Below the pieces are notes generated by a model. It saw only the letters and a program-made list of their open reading frames with translations, searched no databases and was not told where the DNA came from. A stretch of DNA of 64,000 nt from positions 1,426,001-1,490,000 of the forward strand of contig PMSI01000001.1 of assembly GCA_003168375.1 (NCBI GenBank), given 5' to 3'. The position numbers were made by a program, and so were the translations under genes. Origin of the DNA: Vulcanimicrobiota bacterium (GTDB lineage: Bacteria; Vulcanimicrobiota; Vulcanimicrobiia; Vulcanimicrobiales; Vulcanimicrobiaceae). Below, one piece after another: positions 18,084 to 27,839 of this stretch (positions are counted from its first letter, which is position 1; the number at the start of each line of letters is the position of its first letter).

Positions 18084-19256
18084 GTGTCGAAGAACCTGTT
18101 GTTCATCCCCGGTCCCGTCACCGTCGCGGAGTCCGTGCTGGCCGCGAGCGCGCAACCGATGATCGACCACCGCGGCCCCGAGTTCAAGGCGCTGCTCGAA
18201 CGGATCGCCGAGCGGCTGAAGCCGGTCTTCGGCACCGAGCGGGCCGACGTGCTGGTCCTCGGTTCGTCGGGGACAGGCGGCCTCGAGGCGGCGGTAGGGA
18301 ATCTGTTCGGGCCTGGCGACCGTGTCCTGGCCTGCCCGATCGGCGTCTTCGGCCAGCGGCTGATCGCGATCGCGCGCAGCTTCGGCTGCGAGGTCGAGGT
18401 CCTCGAGACCCCTTGGGGGAGCGGCACCGATCCGGCGGCGCTGCGGGCGCGCTTGCACGCGGACGGTGAACGGCGATTCGACGGCGTGCTGCTGACCCAC
18501 AACGAGACGTCGACCGGCGCCCAGAACGACATGGCGGCGCTCGCGGCGGCGGTCCGGGGGCACGGAGCGTACACGGTCGTCGACTCGGTCAGCGGCCTCG
18601 CCGCGAGCGAGTTCCGGATGGACGAGTGGGGCTTCGACATCGTCGTCGCCGCGTCGCAGAAGGCGCTCGCCGCACCGCCCGGTCTCGCGATGGTCGCGGT
18701 CGCGCCTCGCGCCTGGGAGCGCATCGACGCGAACCTCGGCGCGCAGCGCTTCTACTTCGACCTCAAGAAGGCGCGCGAGTTCGGGGCGCTCGGCCAAACG
18801 CCGTGGACGCCGCCGGTCTCGGTCGCGTTCGGCCTCGACGCCGGCCTCGCGGAGTTCGAACGGCTCGGTGCGGCGGCGGTCCACGAGCGGCACGCACGAT
18901 ACGCGCAGTCGATCCGCGCGGCGGCCGAAGCGCTCGGCCTCATCCTCTTCTCGCAGGCCGGCGCGCACTCGCCGACCGTCGTCGCGATCCGCCTCCCCGA
19001 GGGTATCGACGGCGACGCGATCCGCAAGAGCCTGCGCGAGTCGCGCGGGGTCGTGATCGGCGGCGGCCAGGCGGCGCTCAAGGGCAAGATCGTCCGCATC
19101 GGCACGATGGGCGATCTCACGCAGACCGATATCCTCGGCGCAATCGGCGCGCTCGAGATCGCATTGTTCGAAGCCGGTGCGCCGATCCGCGTCGGCACCG
19201 GCGTCCAGGCGGCGCTGAAAGTCTTCCTCGAAGCGGATCAGCCCGCCGCGGTGTGA
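18084..19256 (+). CDS. class V aminotransferase (alanine/serine-glyoxylate type)
   Basis: A 390-residue PLP enzyme of the alanine-glyoxylate / serine-pyruvate aminotransferase group. The opening NLLFIPGPVTVAESVL and MIDHRGPEF are family hallmarks. LVLGSSGTGGLEAAVGNLF forms the cofactor phosphate site, VVDSVSGLAASEFRMDEWG carries the Asp contacting the PLP ring nitrogen, and VAASQKALAAPPGLA contains the Schiff-base Lys. IGTMGDLTQTDILGAIGALE closes the small domain. GTG at 18084 is divergent from the selD ATG, leaving 48 bases. Likely roles are photorespiration-like glyoxylate detoxification or serine metabolism; substrate preference cannot be told from the sequence. Confidence 0.88.
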   Translation: MSKNLLFIPGPVTVAESVLAASAQPMIDHRGPEFKALLERIAERLKPVFGTERADVLVLGSSGTGGLEAAVGNLFGPGDRVLACPIGVFGQRLIAIARSFGCEVEVLETPWGSGTDPAALRARLHADGERRFDGVLLTHNETSTGAQNDMAALAAAVRGHGAYTVVDSVSGLAASEFRMDEWGFDIVVAASQKALAAPPGLAMVAVAPRAWERIDANLGAQRFYFDLKKAREFGALGQTPWTPPVSVAFGLDAGLAEFERLGAAAVHERHARYAQSIRAAAEALGLILFSQAGAHSPTVVAIRLPEGIDGDAIRKSLRESRGVVIGGGQAALKGKIVRIGTMGDLTQTDILGAIGALEIALFEAGAPIRVGTGVQAALKVFLEADQPAAV

Positions 19257-19396
19257 AACAGAATGGAAACTTTTCTGCCGCCCGTCCCGCCGGTGCGCGA
19301 AGGAAACTTCCCATTCGACGAAGCACTTTTCCTGAACTTCCGCAGGTCCCCGTTCTGAAACCCGTGTTCTCGCACGTACCAGGAGGCTGACCGCTT

Positions 19397-20278
19397 TTGC
19401 ACGACTTGGCTCAACAAATCGTCAGCGGTCTTGCGCAGGGATCGATCTTCGCGAGCTTGGCGCTGGCGCTCGTCCTCATCTATCGTGCGATGGGGATCAT
19501 CAACTTCGCGCAAGGCGAGCTGGCGATGTTCACCACGTACATCGCGTGGCAGCTCACGCAGATGGGTCTGCCGATCTGGCTCGCCTTCGCGGCCACGGTC
19601 GTGGTGGCGTTCGCCGGCGGCGTCGCGCTCGAGCGCATCGTCATCCGGCCGGTCGAGCGGGCGAACCAGCTGACCGTCGTGATCGTGACGCTCGGCTTGT
19701 TCATCAGCATCAACGGACTGGCGGGCTGGTTCTGGGGCTACATCGTCAAAGCGTTCCCGACCCCCTTCCCGACGACCCCGCTCCAACTCGGCGGCGTCGC
19801 GTTCAGCGCGCAGGACGTCGGCGTCATCGTCGTCTCGGTGATCACGCTGGGGCTGATCTCCCTGTTTTTCCAGAAGACCAAGCTCGGTCTCGCGATGCGC
19901 GCGGCGGCGCTCTATCCCGAGCAGAGCCGCGTGCTGGGGATCCGCGTCGGCTGGATGCTCGCGCTCGGCTGGGGGCTCGCCTCGGCGGTCGGCGCGATCT
20001 CGGGGATCATGATCGCGCCGGTCGTCTTCCTCGACCCGAACATGATGCAGAGCGTGCTCGTCTACGCGTTCGCAGCCGCAGTGCTCGGCGGGATCGAGAG
20101 CCCGGTCGGCGCCGTCGTCGGCGGGCTCGTGCTGGGCGTCGTCATCAACTTGCTCGGAACGTATGTCGAAGCGATCGGAAACGAACTGCGGCTCGCGGCC
20201 GCGCTCGCGATCATCGTCGTCGTCTTGCTGGTGCGCCCAGCCGGATTGTTCGGCCACGTCACGGTGCAGCGCGTCTAG
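19397..20278 (+). CDS. livH: branched-chain amino-acid-type ABC permease LivH (transporter 1)
   Basis: Inner-membrane permease of a LIV/HAAT-type importer, 293 residues, eight or so helices. Signature segments are GLAQGSIFASLALALVLIYR, MGIINFAQGELAMF, the GLAMRAAALYPEQSRVLGI cytoplasmic loop that contacts the ATPase and AAAVLGGIESPVGAVVGGL. The TTG start at 19397 is chosen because AGGAGG lies ten bases upstream. Its stop overlaps the GTG of livM. First of five genes in the order livH-livM-livK-livG-livF; substrates may be branched-chain amino acids, amides or aromatic acids, which this family also carries. Confidence 0.92.
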   Translation: MHDLAQQIVSGLAQGSIFASLALALVLIYRAMGIINFAQGELAMFTTYIAWQLTQMGLPIWLAFAATVVVAFAGGVALERIVIRPVERANQLTVVIVTLGLFISINGLAGWFWGYIVKAFPTPFPTTPLQLGGVAFSAQDVGVIVVSVITLGLISLFFQKTKLGLAMRAAALYPEQSRVLGIRVGWMLALGWGLASAVGAISGIMIAPVVFLDPNMMQSVLVYAFAAAVLGGIESPVGAVVGGLVLGVVINLLGTYVEAIGNELRLAAALAIIVVVLLVRPAGLFGHVTVQRV

Positions 20279-21300
20279 TGCCGCGTCCCAACGCCGGCCT
20301 GCTGACCCGCGTCGCGATCGCCGTCGCCGTGATCGCACTCCTGCCGTGGGTCGTGCCGTCGTTTCTCGTCTTCGATCTGATCTACGTCGCCTCGTACGCG
20401 ATCGCGATCCTGGGGCTGATCATCCTGACCGGGATGAACGGCCAGATCTCGCTCGGGCACGGCGCGTTCATGGCGCTCGGCGGCTACGTCGTCGCGGTCC
20501 TCGCGCACAGCGCGGGCTGGCCGTACTGGATCGGCGTCCCGCTGGCCGCGATCGCGAGCGGCGTCGCGGGGTTGTTGATCGGGCTGGTCGCACTACGGCT
20601 GGCGGGCGTCTACCTTGCGCTGGCGACGTTCTCGCTGGCGGTCGCGACGCCGTCGTTTCTGAAGCACTACAAGTCGATCACCGGCGGATTCGACGGGATG
20701 TCGCTGCAGCCGGTGCAGGCGCCGGCCGGCGTGCCGCTCAGCGGGCAGCAGTGGCTGTACTACGTCGCCTGGGCGGTCGCGGGCGTGGTGTTCCTTCTCT
20801 CCGCGCTGCTCGTGCGCGGTCAGTTCGGGCGCGCGTTGCGCGCGCTGCGCGACAACCCGATCGCCGCCGTCTCGTTCGGCGTCAACCCGTATTTCTACAA
20901 GACGGCCGCCTTCGGCTGGAGCGCGGTGCTGGCGGGGATCGCGGGCGGGTTCTACGCGATCCCGACGGCGTACGTCAGCCCCGACACGTTCACGTCCGCG
21001 CTCTCGATCACGCTGCTGATCGGCGCGGTGCTGGGCGGCATCTCGACCTTCTGGGGCGCGCTGGTCGGGGGGATCGTGGTCGAGTTCCTGCCGCTCGTCG
21101 CGCAGCAGATCAACGCCGCGGCGCCGAGCGTCGTGTACGGCGTCGCCTTGATCCTGGTCATGATGTTCCTCCCCGACGGGATCGTCGGGGGCTTGCTGCG
21201 ACTGACCTATCGATTCCGTCGCGCGCCGCCGCAGCCGGCGCTCGAGTCGTCCACCCCATCCGCCGCTCCGGTAACGGTCGGCCCACAGTCGCGCGAGTAG
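20278..21300 (+). CDS. livM: branched-chain amino-acid-type ABC permease LivM (transporter 1)
   Basis: Second membrane subunit, 340 residues. It shows the LivM pattern LIILTGMNGQISLGHGAFMALGGYV, LRLAGVYLALATFSLAV, RGQFGRALRALRDNPIAAVSFGV (ATPase-coupling loop) and LIGAVLGGISTFWGALVGG, with a polar Pro/Ser-rich C-terminal tail. GTG at 20278 overlaps the livH TAG by one base (TAGTG). It would heterodimerise with LivH to form the channel. Confidence 0.92.
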   Translation: MPRPNAGLLTRVAIAVAVIALLPWVVPSFLVFDLIYVASYAIAILGLIILTGMNGQISLGHGAFMALGGYVVAVLAHSAGWPYWIGVPLAAIASGVAGLLIGLVALRLAGVYLALATFSLAVATPSFLKHYKSITGGFDGMSLQPVQAPAGVPLSGQQWLYYVAWAVAGVVFLLSALLVRGQFGRALRALRDNPIAAVSFGVNPYFYKTAAFGWSAVLAGIAGGFYAIPTAYVSPDTFTSALSITLLIGAVLGGISTFWGALVGGIVVEFLPLVAQQINAAAPSVVYGVALILVMMFLPDGIVGGLLRLTYRFRRAPPQPALESSTPSAAPVTVGPQSRE

Positions 21301-21318
21301 CGCAGTCGAGGAGTAGAA

Positions 21319-22575
21319 ATGACATCACCTGTCAGAAAGGCCGCGATCGGTATCTTTGCAGCGGCGTTCGCGCTCGCAGCAACGGGGAGCACGATCGCGC
21401 CTGTCTCTGCGGCCGATCCGGGCGTCACCGATACCGAGATCGTGCTCGGCGGCACGCATCCCTACAGCGGTCCGGCGTCGGCATACGGCAATATCGGGAA
21501 AGGCATCGGTGCGTACTTCAGCTATGTGAACGATAAAGGTGGAGTGAACGGCCGCAAGATCAAGTACATCGACAAGGACGACGGCTACAGCCCGCCGCAG
21601 GCGGTGCAGCTCGTGCACCAGATGGTCGAGCAGGACAAGGTCTTCGCGATCTTCGACACGCTCGGCACCGCGGTCAACACGGCGATCCGGCCGTACCTGA
21701 ACCAGAACGGCGTGCCGCAGCTGTTCGTCGCGACGGGCGCGTCGACGTGGGGCCATGACTACCAGAAGTTCCCCTGGACGATCGGCTGGCAGCCCGACTA
21801 TCAAGCCGAGGCGGCCCTCTACGCGCAGGACATCCTGCTGAACCATCCCAAGGCGAAGATCGGCGTCCTCTATCAGAACGACGACTACGGCGAGGACTAC
21901 AACGTCGGACTGAAGCGCGGCCTCGGCAAGCATCAGGACCAGATCGTGAAGATGGCGTCGTACGAGACCACCGATCCGAGCGTCGGCTCGCAGATCTCGA
22001 CGCTCAAAGCGTCCGGTGCGGATGTGTTCCTGATCTTCGCCACGCCGAAGTTCGCGATTCAAGCGATGGTCATCGCGGCGCAGCAATCGTGGCACCCGAC
22101 GATCTACCTCAACAACGTCTCCGGCGCGGTCCCGTTCATGAACGCGGCTGCGAAGGCGGGCGGGCTCTCCGCGGTCAACGGCGTCATCAGCACGATCTAC
22201 CTCAAGGATCCGGCGAACCACGCGCGTTACGCCGGCGACGCCGGGATGAAGCTCTACAACGAGATCATGACCAAGTATCTGCCCAGCGCCGACAAAGACG
22301 ATGGCAACTACCTCTACGGCGTGTCGATCGCGTACACGATGTGCGACGTGCTGAAGAAAGCGGGCAAGGACCTCACCCGCAAGAAGGTCATGGACATCGC
22401 CACGAACCTCGTCGAGAAGGACAACCCGTGGGCCTACCCCGGCGTCATGATCCGCACCTCGCCGACGTTCCGCTACCCGATCACGCAGATGATCGCGGCG
22501 AAGTGGCTCGCGACGGATTGGTCGCCGACCGGCCTGCTGGTCGACACTCGTGCGATGACGATGGCCGAGAAGTAA
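21319..22575 (+). CDS. livK: periplasmic branched-chain amino-acid-type binding protein (transporter 1)
   Basis: The 418-residue solute-binding protein has an N-terminal signal peptide (cleavage likely after VSAA near residue 31) and the type-I periplasmic fold. GVTDTEIVLGGTHPYSGPAS opens the mature domain, NDKGGVNGRKIKYIDKDDGY is the usual second block, and PKAKIGVLYQNDDYGEDY the second-lobe entry. The ligand is not identifiable: relatives bind Leu/Ile/Val, amides or aromatic acids. It sits between the permease and ATPase genes, 18 bases after livM. Confidence 0.92.
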   Translation: MTSPVRKAAIGIFAAAFALAATGSTIAPVSAADPGVTDTEIVLGGTHPYSGPASAYGNIGKGIGAYFSYVNDKGGVNGRKIKYIDKDDGYSPPQAVQLVHQMVEQDKVFAIFDTLGTAVNTAIRPYLNQNGVPQLFVATGASTWGHDYQKFPWTIGWQPDYQAEAALYAQDILLNHPKAKIGVLYQNDDYGEDYNVGLKRGLGKHQDQIVKMASYETTDPSVGSQISTLKASGADVFLIFATPKFAIQAMVIAAQQSWHPTIYLNNVSGAVPFMNAAAKAGGLSAVNGVISTIYLKDPANHARYAGDAGMKLYNEIMTKYLPSADKDDGNYLYGVSIAYTMCDVLKKAGKDLTRKKVMDIATNLVEKDNPWAYPGVMIRTSPTFRYPITQMIAAKWLATDWSPTGLLVDTRAMTMAEK

Positions 22576-22581
22576 CGTCTC

Positions 22582-23322
22582 GTGCCGGCGCTGCTGACGG
22601 TCCGCAACCTCACGATCCGGTTCGGTGGGATCACCGCGCTGAACGATGTGTCCTTCGACGTCGCCGAGGGCCACATCACGGGGTTGATCGGGCCGAACGG
22701 CGCCGGCAAGACGACCTGCTTCAACTGCATCACCCGGCTGTACCAGCCCACCTCGGGCGAGGTGCTTTTCAAGGGCGAGGATCTGCTGCGGTGCGTTCCG
22801 CAGCAGATCGCCGGCAAACGGATCGCGCGGACGTTCCAGAACGTGGCGCTGTTCGATCACATGTCGGTGCTCGAGAACGCGTTGGTCGGGTACCACACGC
22901 GTTTCCCCGGCGGGCTCGCCGCGTGGGGCGCTGAAACCGCCGCGACGCGCGAGGCGATGGACGTGCTCGACCGGCTCGGGCTGGCCGGCATTGCGAACCG
23001 GCCGGCGCACGGGCTGCCGTTCGGACTGCGCAAGAACGTGGAGCTCGCGCGCGCGCTGATGGTGCGCCCGGAGTTGCTCCTGCTCGACGAGCCGGCCGCC
23101 GGGCTCAGCCACGACGAGGTCAGCGCGCTCGGCGACACGATCAAGCGCATCGCGCGCGACTTCAGCACGACGGTCCTGATGGTCGAGCACCACATGGCGC
23201 TGGTCATGCGGATCTCCGACCACATCGTCGTGCTCGCCTCGGGGAAGACGCTCGCGGACGGACCGCCCGACGCGGTGCGCGCGAACCCGGCCGTCATCGA
23301 AGCCTACCTCGGCGCCGTCTGA
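22582..23322 (+). CDS. livG: LivG ATPase (transporter 1)
   Basis: ABC ATPase, 246 residues. Walker A is GPNGAGKTTCFN (about 37-48) and Q-loop FQNVALFDHMSVLEN. The LivG-specific signature is degenerate (GLPFGLRKNVELARALM in place of LSYGQQR); Walker B is LLLLDEPAAGLSHDE and the H-loop MVEHHM. As in LivG, the ends of Walker B and the C-terminus AVIEAYLGAV are typical. GTG start 6 bases after livK. It pairs with LivF to drive import. Confidence 0.92.
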   Translation: MPALLTVRNLTIRFGGITALNDVSFDVAEGHITGLIGPNGAGKTTCFNCITRLYQPTSGEVLFKGEDLLRCVPQQIAGKRIARTFQNVALFDHMSVLENALVGYHTRFPGGLAAWGAETAATREAMDVLDRLGLAGIANRPAHGLPFGLRKNVELARALMVRPELLLLDEPAAGLSHDEVSALGDTIKRIARDFSTTVLMVEHHMALVMRISDHIVVLASGKTLADGPPDAVRANPAVIEAYLGAV

Positions 23323-23324
23323 TC

Positions 23325-24032
23325 GTGCCGCTGCTCGAGACCCAGGCGCTGCACGGGCGCTACGGCCAGATCGAAGCGATCCACGGCGTCGACATCAGCG
23401 TCGAGCGCGGCGCGATCGTCGCGCTGCTCGGCGCAAACGGCTCGGGGAAGACCAGCACGCTGCGTGCGATCACCGGCACGATCAAGACCGAAGGCACCGT
23501 CCTGTACGACGGCGTGGCGCTGCAGCAGCGCACGCCCGAGGACGCGGCGCGGCTCGGGATCGCGCACGTGCCGGAAGGCCGCGGGACGCTCAGCGCGCTC
23601 ACGGTGTGGGAGAATCTCTCGCTGGGCGCGTTCACCAAGAGCCGCAAGCAGATGCAGGAGCGCTACGAGCGCACCGTCGTCTACTTTCCGTGGCTCGCTG
23701 AGCGCAAGCACCAAACCGCCGGGACGCTGAGCGGCGGCGAGCAGCAGATGCTCGCGATCGCGCGCGCGCTGATGATGGGACCCACGCTGATGCTGCTCGA
23801 CGAACCCTCGCTCGGCCTCGCGCCGTTGATCGTGCGCCAGATCTTCGACCTGCTTCGCAAGATCAACAAAGAGGACGGTGTCAGCATCCTGGTCGCCGAG
23901 CAGAACGCGACGGTCGCGCTCGCGGCCGCCGACCATGCCTACGTCCTCGAGGCCGGCAACGTGGCCTTGCACGGCCCGGGCGACGAGCTCATGCGCGACG
24001 ACCGCGTGCGAAGATCGTACCTCGGTTACTGA
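23325..24032 (+). CDS. livF: LivF ATPase (transporter 1)
   Basis: Second ABC ATPase, 235 residues: Walker A GANGSGKTSTL, VPEGRGTLSALTVWENLSLG (the LivF Q-loop region), signature LSGGEQQMLAIARALM, Walker B LMLLDEPSLGLAPL, H-loop-region VAEQNATVAL in which Gln replaces the usual His, as LivF proteins have. GTG at 23325, two bases after the livG stop. Ends the transporter operon, with a strong terminator immediately after. Confidence 0.93.
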   Translation: MPLLETQALHGRYGQIEAIHGVDISVERGAIVALLGANGSGKTSTLRAITGTIKTEGTVLYDGVALQQRTPEDAARLGIAHVPEGRGTLSALTVWENLSLGAFTKSRKQMQERYERTVVYFPWLAERKHQTAGTLSGGEQQMLAIARALMMGPTLMLLDEPSLGLAPLIVRQIFDLLRKINKEDGVSILVAEQNATVALAAADHAYVLEAGNVALHGPGDELMRDDRVRRSYLGY

Positions 24033-24043
24033 TCAGAGGAGAA

Positions 24044-24083
24044 AAGAAAAAGCCCGGGAGCGGATGCTCCCGGGCTTTTTCTT
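24044..24083. terminator. bidirectional intrinsic terminator
   Basis: AAGAAAAAGCCCGGGAGC pairs perfectly with its downstream complement around a GGAT loop, giving an A/T-tailed GC stem that works in both directions. It ends the liv operon and the convergent outer-membrane gene. Confidence 0.9.
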
Positions 24084-24085
24084 AT

Positions 24086-24107
24086 GTCAGGCTGAGCTTG
24101 TCGAAGC
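24086..24107 (+). repeat. dispersed repeat, copy 2
   Basis: GTCAGGCTGAGCTTGTCGAA, between the terminator and the 3' end of the outer-membrane protein gene; one of the intergenic copies. Confidence 0.65.
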
Positions 24108-24108
24108 C

Positions 24109-25437
24109 TTACTTGAACATGTTGTTGGTGTCGATGTGGAACGTGCCGATCACGTCCCATGATCCGACGTGGATCGCGTTGGGGGGGGCGAACGGCGTAC
24201 CCTGAGGCACCGAGTGGTAGTCCTGGTGGCGCAGCGCGAGCGTGAAGCCCGGGCTGAACCGCTTGCTCAGGACCATCGCCAGCGCCGAGTTCCAGCGATA
24301 CGGAACGCCGGTCGTCGTACCGAACGCCGGGATGATACCGGGGTTCTCGTAGAAGTTCAACGCGCCCCAGCGCACGTTTGTGGTGAACGTCACGCCGTGC
24401 TTGATGTCGAGGGGAAGGATCCAGGTGACGCCCTGGGTCGACTCCCAGTACGCGCTCACGCCGGGGTTCTCATCGTAATACCCAACGTTCCCATTCCCGT
24501 TCGGGCACGTCAGCTGCGAGGCCGCCCCGGCCGCGGTGAGCGCGCCGATCAGCGCCGCGCTGCAGACCATCCCGACGTGGTGGTCGACGTTCTGATGGTC
24601 GGCCGTCATCGTCAGCGCGAACACGCTGTTCCAGAGGTCTTTCCACGGCTTCGTCGCGTAGGTCAGGCCGGCGTAGCCGTAATGATGCTCGGTCGAGCTG
24701 ACCGAGCAGTTCGCGCCCGTCGACTGGCCGTTGTTGTTGCACAGGTACGGCACCGTGCTGACGCCGTTGCCCCCGTTGGTCCAGATGCGATGGCGGAACG
24801 AGTCGCCGACGTCGAGCGTCCAGTACCGGTCGAAGGCATAGGTCGCGTGGTACTGCAGGATGACGTCGCGGCTGTCGCTCGGACAGATCCGCGCCGCGAC
24901 GCCGCCGGGCGCGGCCGGCTGAAGGACGCACTCCAGCGGTTGGTTCACCGTGCCTTCGACGATACGGTCGAAGTACAGGTTCATCTTCCGCGTGATCGGG
25001 AAGCGGACGGTGCCGCCGACGTCGAGCGGGTCATACTGGTTGATGGGGCTGACGGCCGGGAACGAATTCCGGCTGCCGTAGTATCCCGGCTGGGTGAACG
25101 TCGTGACGACGTCGATGACGGGGAGGAAGCTGAACGGCGTCGCCTTCGGGGCCGGACGCGGGGCCGGGCGGACCTGTGCGACCGTCGGGTTCGGCGCGCT
25201 CGCGTCTGCGGGCGCGGGGATCGGCTGGGCGACCGGAGCGGCCGGGTTGGCCGGTGCGACTGGCGTAGCCGGGTTGGTCTGATCGACCGGCGCCGTTGCA
25301 GTCGTCGCCGGGACGTCAGGCGCTACCGTTTGAGCCTGCGCCGTCGTGGTCGCGGCAAAGATGAGCGCCGCCGCGGCGAACGCCGCTCGGATCGACGCCG
25401 AGTGGTGGCTGGGGACTCGCAACAATATGGCCTCCAT
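24109..25437 (-). CDS. outer-membrane beta-barrel protein with Pro/Ala linker
   Basis: The 442-residue product has a signal peptide with cleavage near TAQAQ (residue 36), then a ~70-residue Pro/Ala/Thr-rich spacer with PVAPANPAAPVAQPIPAP. A domain with alternating amphipathic strands rich in Tyr, Trp, Asn and Gly follows (for example ITRKMNLYFDRIVEG, VTFTTNVRWGALNFYENPG, FSPGFTLALRHQDYHS). This is the look of an outer-membrane beta-barrel, and the ending HIDTNNMFK is short of a classical terminal Phe by one residue. Four to six Cys suggest loop disulfides. Specific function unknown. It implies a diderm envelope. Confidence 0.65.
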   Translation of the reverse strand: MEAILLRVPSHHSASIRAAFAAAALIFAATTTAQAQTVAPDVPATTATAPVDQTNPATPVAPANPAAPVAQPIPAPADASAPNPTVAQVRPAPRPAPKATPFSFLPVIDVVTTFTQPGYYGSRNSFPAVSPINQYDPLDVGGTVRFPITRKMNLYFDRIVEGTVNQPLECVLQPAAPGGVAARICPSDSRDVILQYHATYAFDRYWTLDVGDSFRHRIWTNGGNGVSTVPYLCNNNGQSTGANCSVSSTEHHYGYAGLTYATKPWKDLWNSVFALTMTADHQNVDHHVGMVCSAALIGALTAAGAASQLTCPNGNGNVGYYDENPGVSAYWESTQGVTWILPLDIKHGVTFTTNVRWGALNFYENPGIIPAFGTTTGVPYRWNSALAMVLSKRFSPGFTLALRHQDYHSVPQGTPFAPPNAIHVGSWDVIGTFHIDTNNMFK

Positions 25438-25555
25438 GGTTTATAGGAGGGCAAAAAACGCGATCCGCGCGCGTCGTTGGAACGCTGCATCCTAATGGCA
25501 TCGCGTCCCGCCGCGCACGGGCGAAATTTCTTTCCCTCCGAATGTATTACGCAAG

Positions 25556-25584
25556 GAGTAACATTCAGAGAGGCCCCTTGTCAA
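25556..25584 (-). promoter_or_regulatory. candidate promoter for the outer-membrane protein gene
   Basis: On the minus strand TTGACA is followed after 17 bases by TTACTC, about 120 bases upstream of the start. The -35 is perfect and the -10 weak. The surrounding ~200 bases are markedly A/T-rich relative to the window and also contain TATAGT on the plus strand, so a divergent promoter for the fadJ-type gene is plausible. Confidence 0.4.
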
Positions 25585-25733
25585 ATGTATAGTGGCTCTT
25601 TGAGGGGGGAGTCCTAGGACCTATCTGGGACGGCGCGGGACCGCTCGATCGGAAAAACAGCATTTCCTAACATAGGGTGGGCCCCAGAGGTACTCGAAGG
25701 GTCCGGCCACCCGCACCAAGACGGAGAAGCGTT

Positions 25734-27839
25734 GTGGCGCCGACATTGCAGAGTGGGGTAGCCGTCCTCACCATCGAGAACCCGCCCGTCAACGCCCTGG
25801 GGCCGGCTTCGGTCGCGCCGGTCCTGGCCGCGCTCGAGGCCGCCCTCGCCGACCCGGACGTCTCCGCGATCGTGCTGGTGGGCGCGAACGGGATCTTCAG
25901 CGCCGGCGCCGACATGCGCGGCTTTGTGCGGCGTCATCCTGAGCCCGTCGAAGGGCCGGCCCCGCGGCCGAACACGCGCGACCTCATCGACGCGCTCGAA
26001 GCCTCGCCGAAGCCGGTCGTCGCCGCGATCGAGGGCGTTGCGATGGGCGGCGGCCTCGAGGTCGCCCTGGCGTGCGACTACCGGGTCGCCGCACCCGGGG
26101 CGCGCCTCGGCCTGCCCGAGATCACACGCGGGCTGCTGCCCGGTGCCGGGGGCACGCAGCGTGTCCCGCGCCTGGTGGGCGCGCAGCCGGCACTCGCGCT
26201 GATCCTCGGCGGCGAGCCGCTCGACGCCGCGCGGGCGAAGGCGATCGGGCTCATCGACGAGGTCGCGACCGACGTCCTACCGGCCGCGACCACCCTTGCG
26301 CGCACGCTGAGCGGTGCCGCGCGCCGGCGCATCAGCGCGATGGACGCGCCGCCGGACGACGGCGCGATCGCCGCGGCGCGCGAACGGGCGCAGCCGGAGG
26401 CGCGCGGCGGGCTCGCGGAGCATCGCGCGATCGCCTGCGTCGCCGACGCGCTGACGCTGCCGTTCGCCGACGGCCTCGCACGCGAGCGCGACCGCTTTCT
26501 CGAACTGGTCGCCTCCGAGCAATCGCGGGCGCGGATCCACCTGTTCTTCGCCGAGCGCGAGGCCGCGAAGCTCGCCGACGGTACCGTTCCCGCGCCGTTC
26601 GGTGTTCGTACCGCGACCGTGGTCGGCGGTGGAACGATGGGGACCGGGATCGCGATGGCGTGTGCCAACGCGGGGATCACCGTGACGCTGGTCGACCTGC
26701 AGCCGGAGATCCTCGAGCGCGCGCGCGGGATCATCGCCGGCAACTACGGTGCGACGCTGCGTAAAGGAAAGCTGTCGCAGGACGAGCACGACGCGCGGCT
26801 CGCGCGGATCGCGTTCGCCACCTCGCTCGACGCCGCGGCCGGGGTCGATCTGGTGATCGAGGCCGTGTTCGAGGAGATGGCGATCAAGCAAGACGTCTTC
26901 CGCGCGCTCGACCGCATCGCGTCGCCGGGGACGATTCTGGCCAGCAACACCTCGACGCTCGACGTCGACGCGATCGCCGCCGTCACCGCGCGCCCGCAGG
27001 ACGTGGTCGGGATGCATTTCTTCAGCCCGGCGAACGTGATGAAGCTGCTGGAGATCGTGCGCGGCGCGCGCAGCGCGCCGGAGACGATCGGGCACGCACT
27101 CGGGATCGCGAAGCAACTGCGCAAGGTCGGCGTCGTCGCTGGCAACTGCGACGGCTTCATCGGCAACCGCATGCTGCACTCGTACGGCCGCGAAGCGGCG
27201 TTCTTGCTTGAGGAGGGCGCGACACCGCAACGCGTCGACCGCGTGATCCGCGAGTTCGGTTTCCCGATGGGGCCGTTCGCCATGGGCGACCTCGCCGGGC
27301 TCGACGTCGGCTGGCGGATTCGCAAAGGCCGGCACGCGAAGGCGCCGCCGGCCGGGCGCTATTCGAAGATCGCCGACGAGCTGTGCGAGCTCGGGCGCTA
27401 CGGTCAGAAGACCGGCGCAGGGTACTACCGTTACGAGAACGGGAGCCGCACCCCGCTCCCCGACCCGCTGGTGGACGAGCTGATCGTGCGCTGCGCTCGG
27501 GACGCCGGGATCGAACGGCGTGAGATCTCCGACGACGAGATCCTCAAGCGCTGCATGTATCCGCTGGTCAACGAGGCCGCGAAGATCCTCGCCGAGGGGA
27601 TCGCCGTCCGGCCGGGCGACGTCGACGTCGTGTGGGTCTACGGCTACGGCTTCCCGGCCTGGCGCGGCGGGCCGCTGCGCTGGGCCGACAGCATCGGGCT
27701 CGCAGCGATCGTCGGTGACTTGCTCGCGTTCGAGCAGGAGCACGGAGCGGATTGGACCCCAGCACCGCTGCTGCGTGAGCTGGCTGAGAGCGGCGGGAGC
27801 TTCGCCGGGTGGAAGGCAGCGGTGGTGGCGCATGCGTGA
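25734..27839 (+). CDS. fadJ: fused enoyl-CoA hydratase / 3-hydroxyacyl-CoA dehydrogenase (FadJ/FadB type)
   Basis: Trifunctional-type beta-oxidation enzyme, ~701 residues. The N-terminal crotonase domain has [25 protein letters not shown] (oxyanion-hole loop), [20 protein letters not shown] and [18 protein letters not shown] (catalytic Glu). The dehydrogenase domain begins at [19 protein letters not shown], followed by the catalytic [27 protein letters not shown] and the C-terminal pair. GTG at 25734 with GGAGAAG upstream is preferred; the frame is open from 25677. A dispersed repeat is inserted in frame after residue ~66 (RHPEPVEG), in the loop following the oxyanion motif. It overlaps the thiolase start by eight bases. 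Confidence 0.92.
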   Translation: MAPTLQSGVAVLTIENPPVNALGPASVAPVLAALEAALADPDVSAIVLVGANGIFSAGADMRGFVRRHPEPVEGPAPRPNTRDLIDALEASPKPVVAAIEGVAMGGGLEVALACDYRVAAPGARLGLPEITRGLLPGAGGTQRVPRLVGAQPALALILGGEPLDAARAKAIGLIDEVATDVLPAATTLARTLSGAARRRISAMDAPPDDGAIAAARERAQPEARGGLAEHRAIACVADALTLPFADGLARERDRFLELVASEQSRARIHLFFAEREAAKLADGTVPAPFGVRTATVVGGGTMGTGIAMACANAGITVTLVDLQPEILERARGIIAGNYGATLRKGKLSQDEHDARLARIAFATSLDAAAGVDLVIEAVFEEMAIKQDVFRALDRIASPGTILASNTSTLDVDAIAAVTARPQDVVGMHFFSPANVMKLLEIVRGARSAPETIGHALGIAKQLRKVGVVAGNCDGFIGNRMLHSYGREAAFLLEEGATPQRVDRVIREFGFPMGPFAMGDLAGLDVGWRIRKGRHAKAPPAGRYSKIADELCELGRYGQKTGAGYYRYENGSRTPLPDPLVDELIVRCARDAGIERREISDDEILKRCMYPLVNEAAKILAEGIAVRPGDVDVVWVYGYGFPAWRGGPLRWADSIGLAAIVGDLLAFEQEHGADWTPAPLLRELAESGGSFAGWKAAVVAHA
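25933..25955 (+). repeat. dispersed repeat, copy 3, inside fadJ
   Basis: GTCATCCTGAGCCCGTCGAA plus GGG lies in frame and is read as RHPEPVEG within the crotonase domain of fadJ, in a loop that is variable in relatives. Confidence 0.8.

Noticed and set aside
21325-23223. 632-codon frame antisense to livK/livG
   Set aside because: Same kind of high-GC shadow, no recognisable motif and spanning two real genes.
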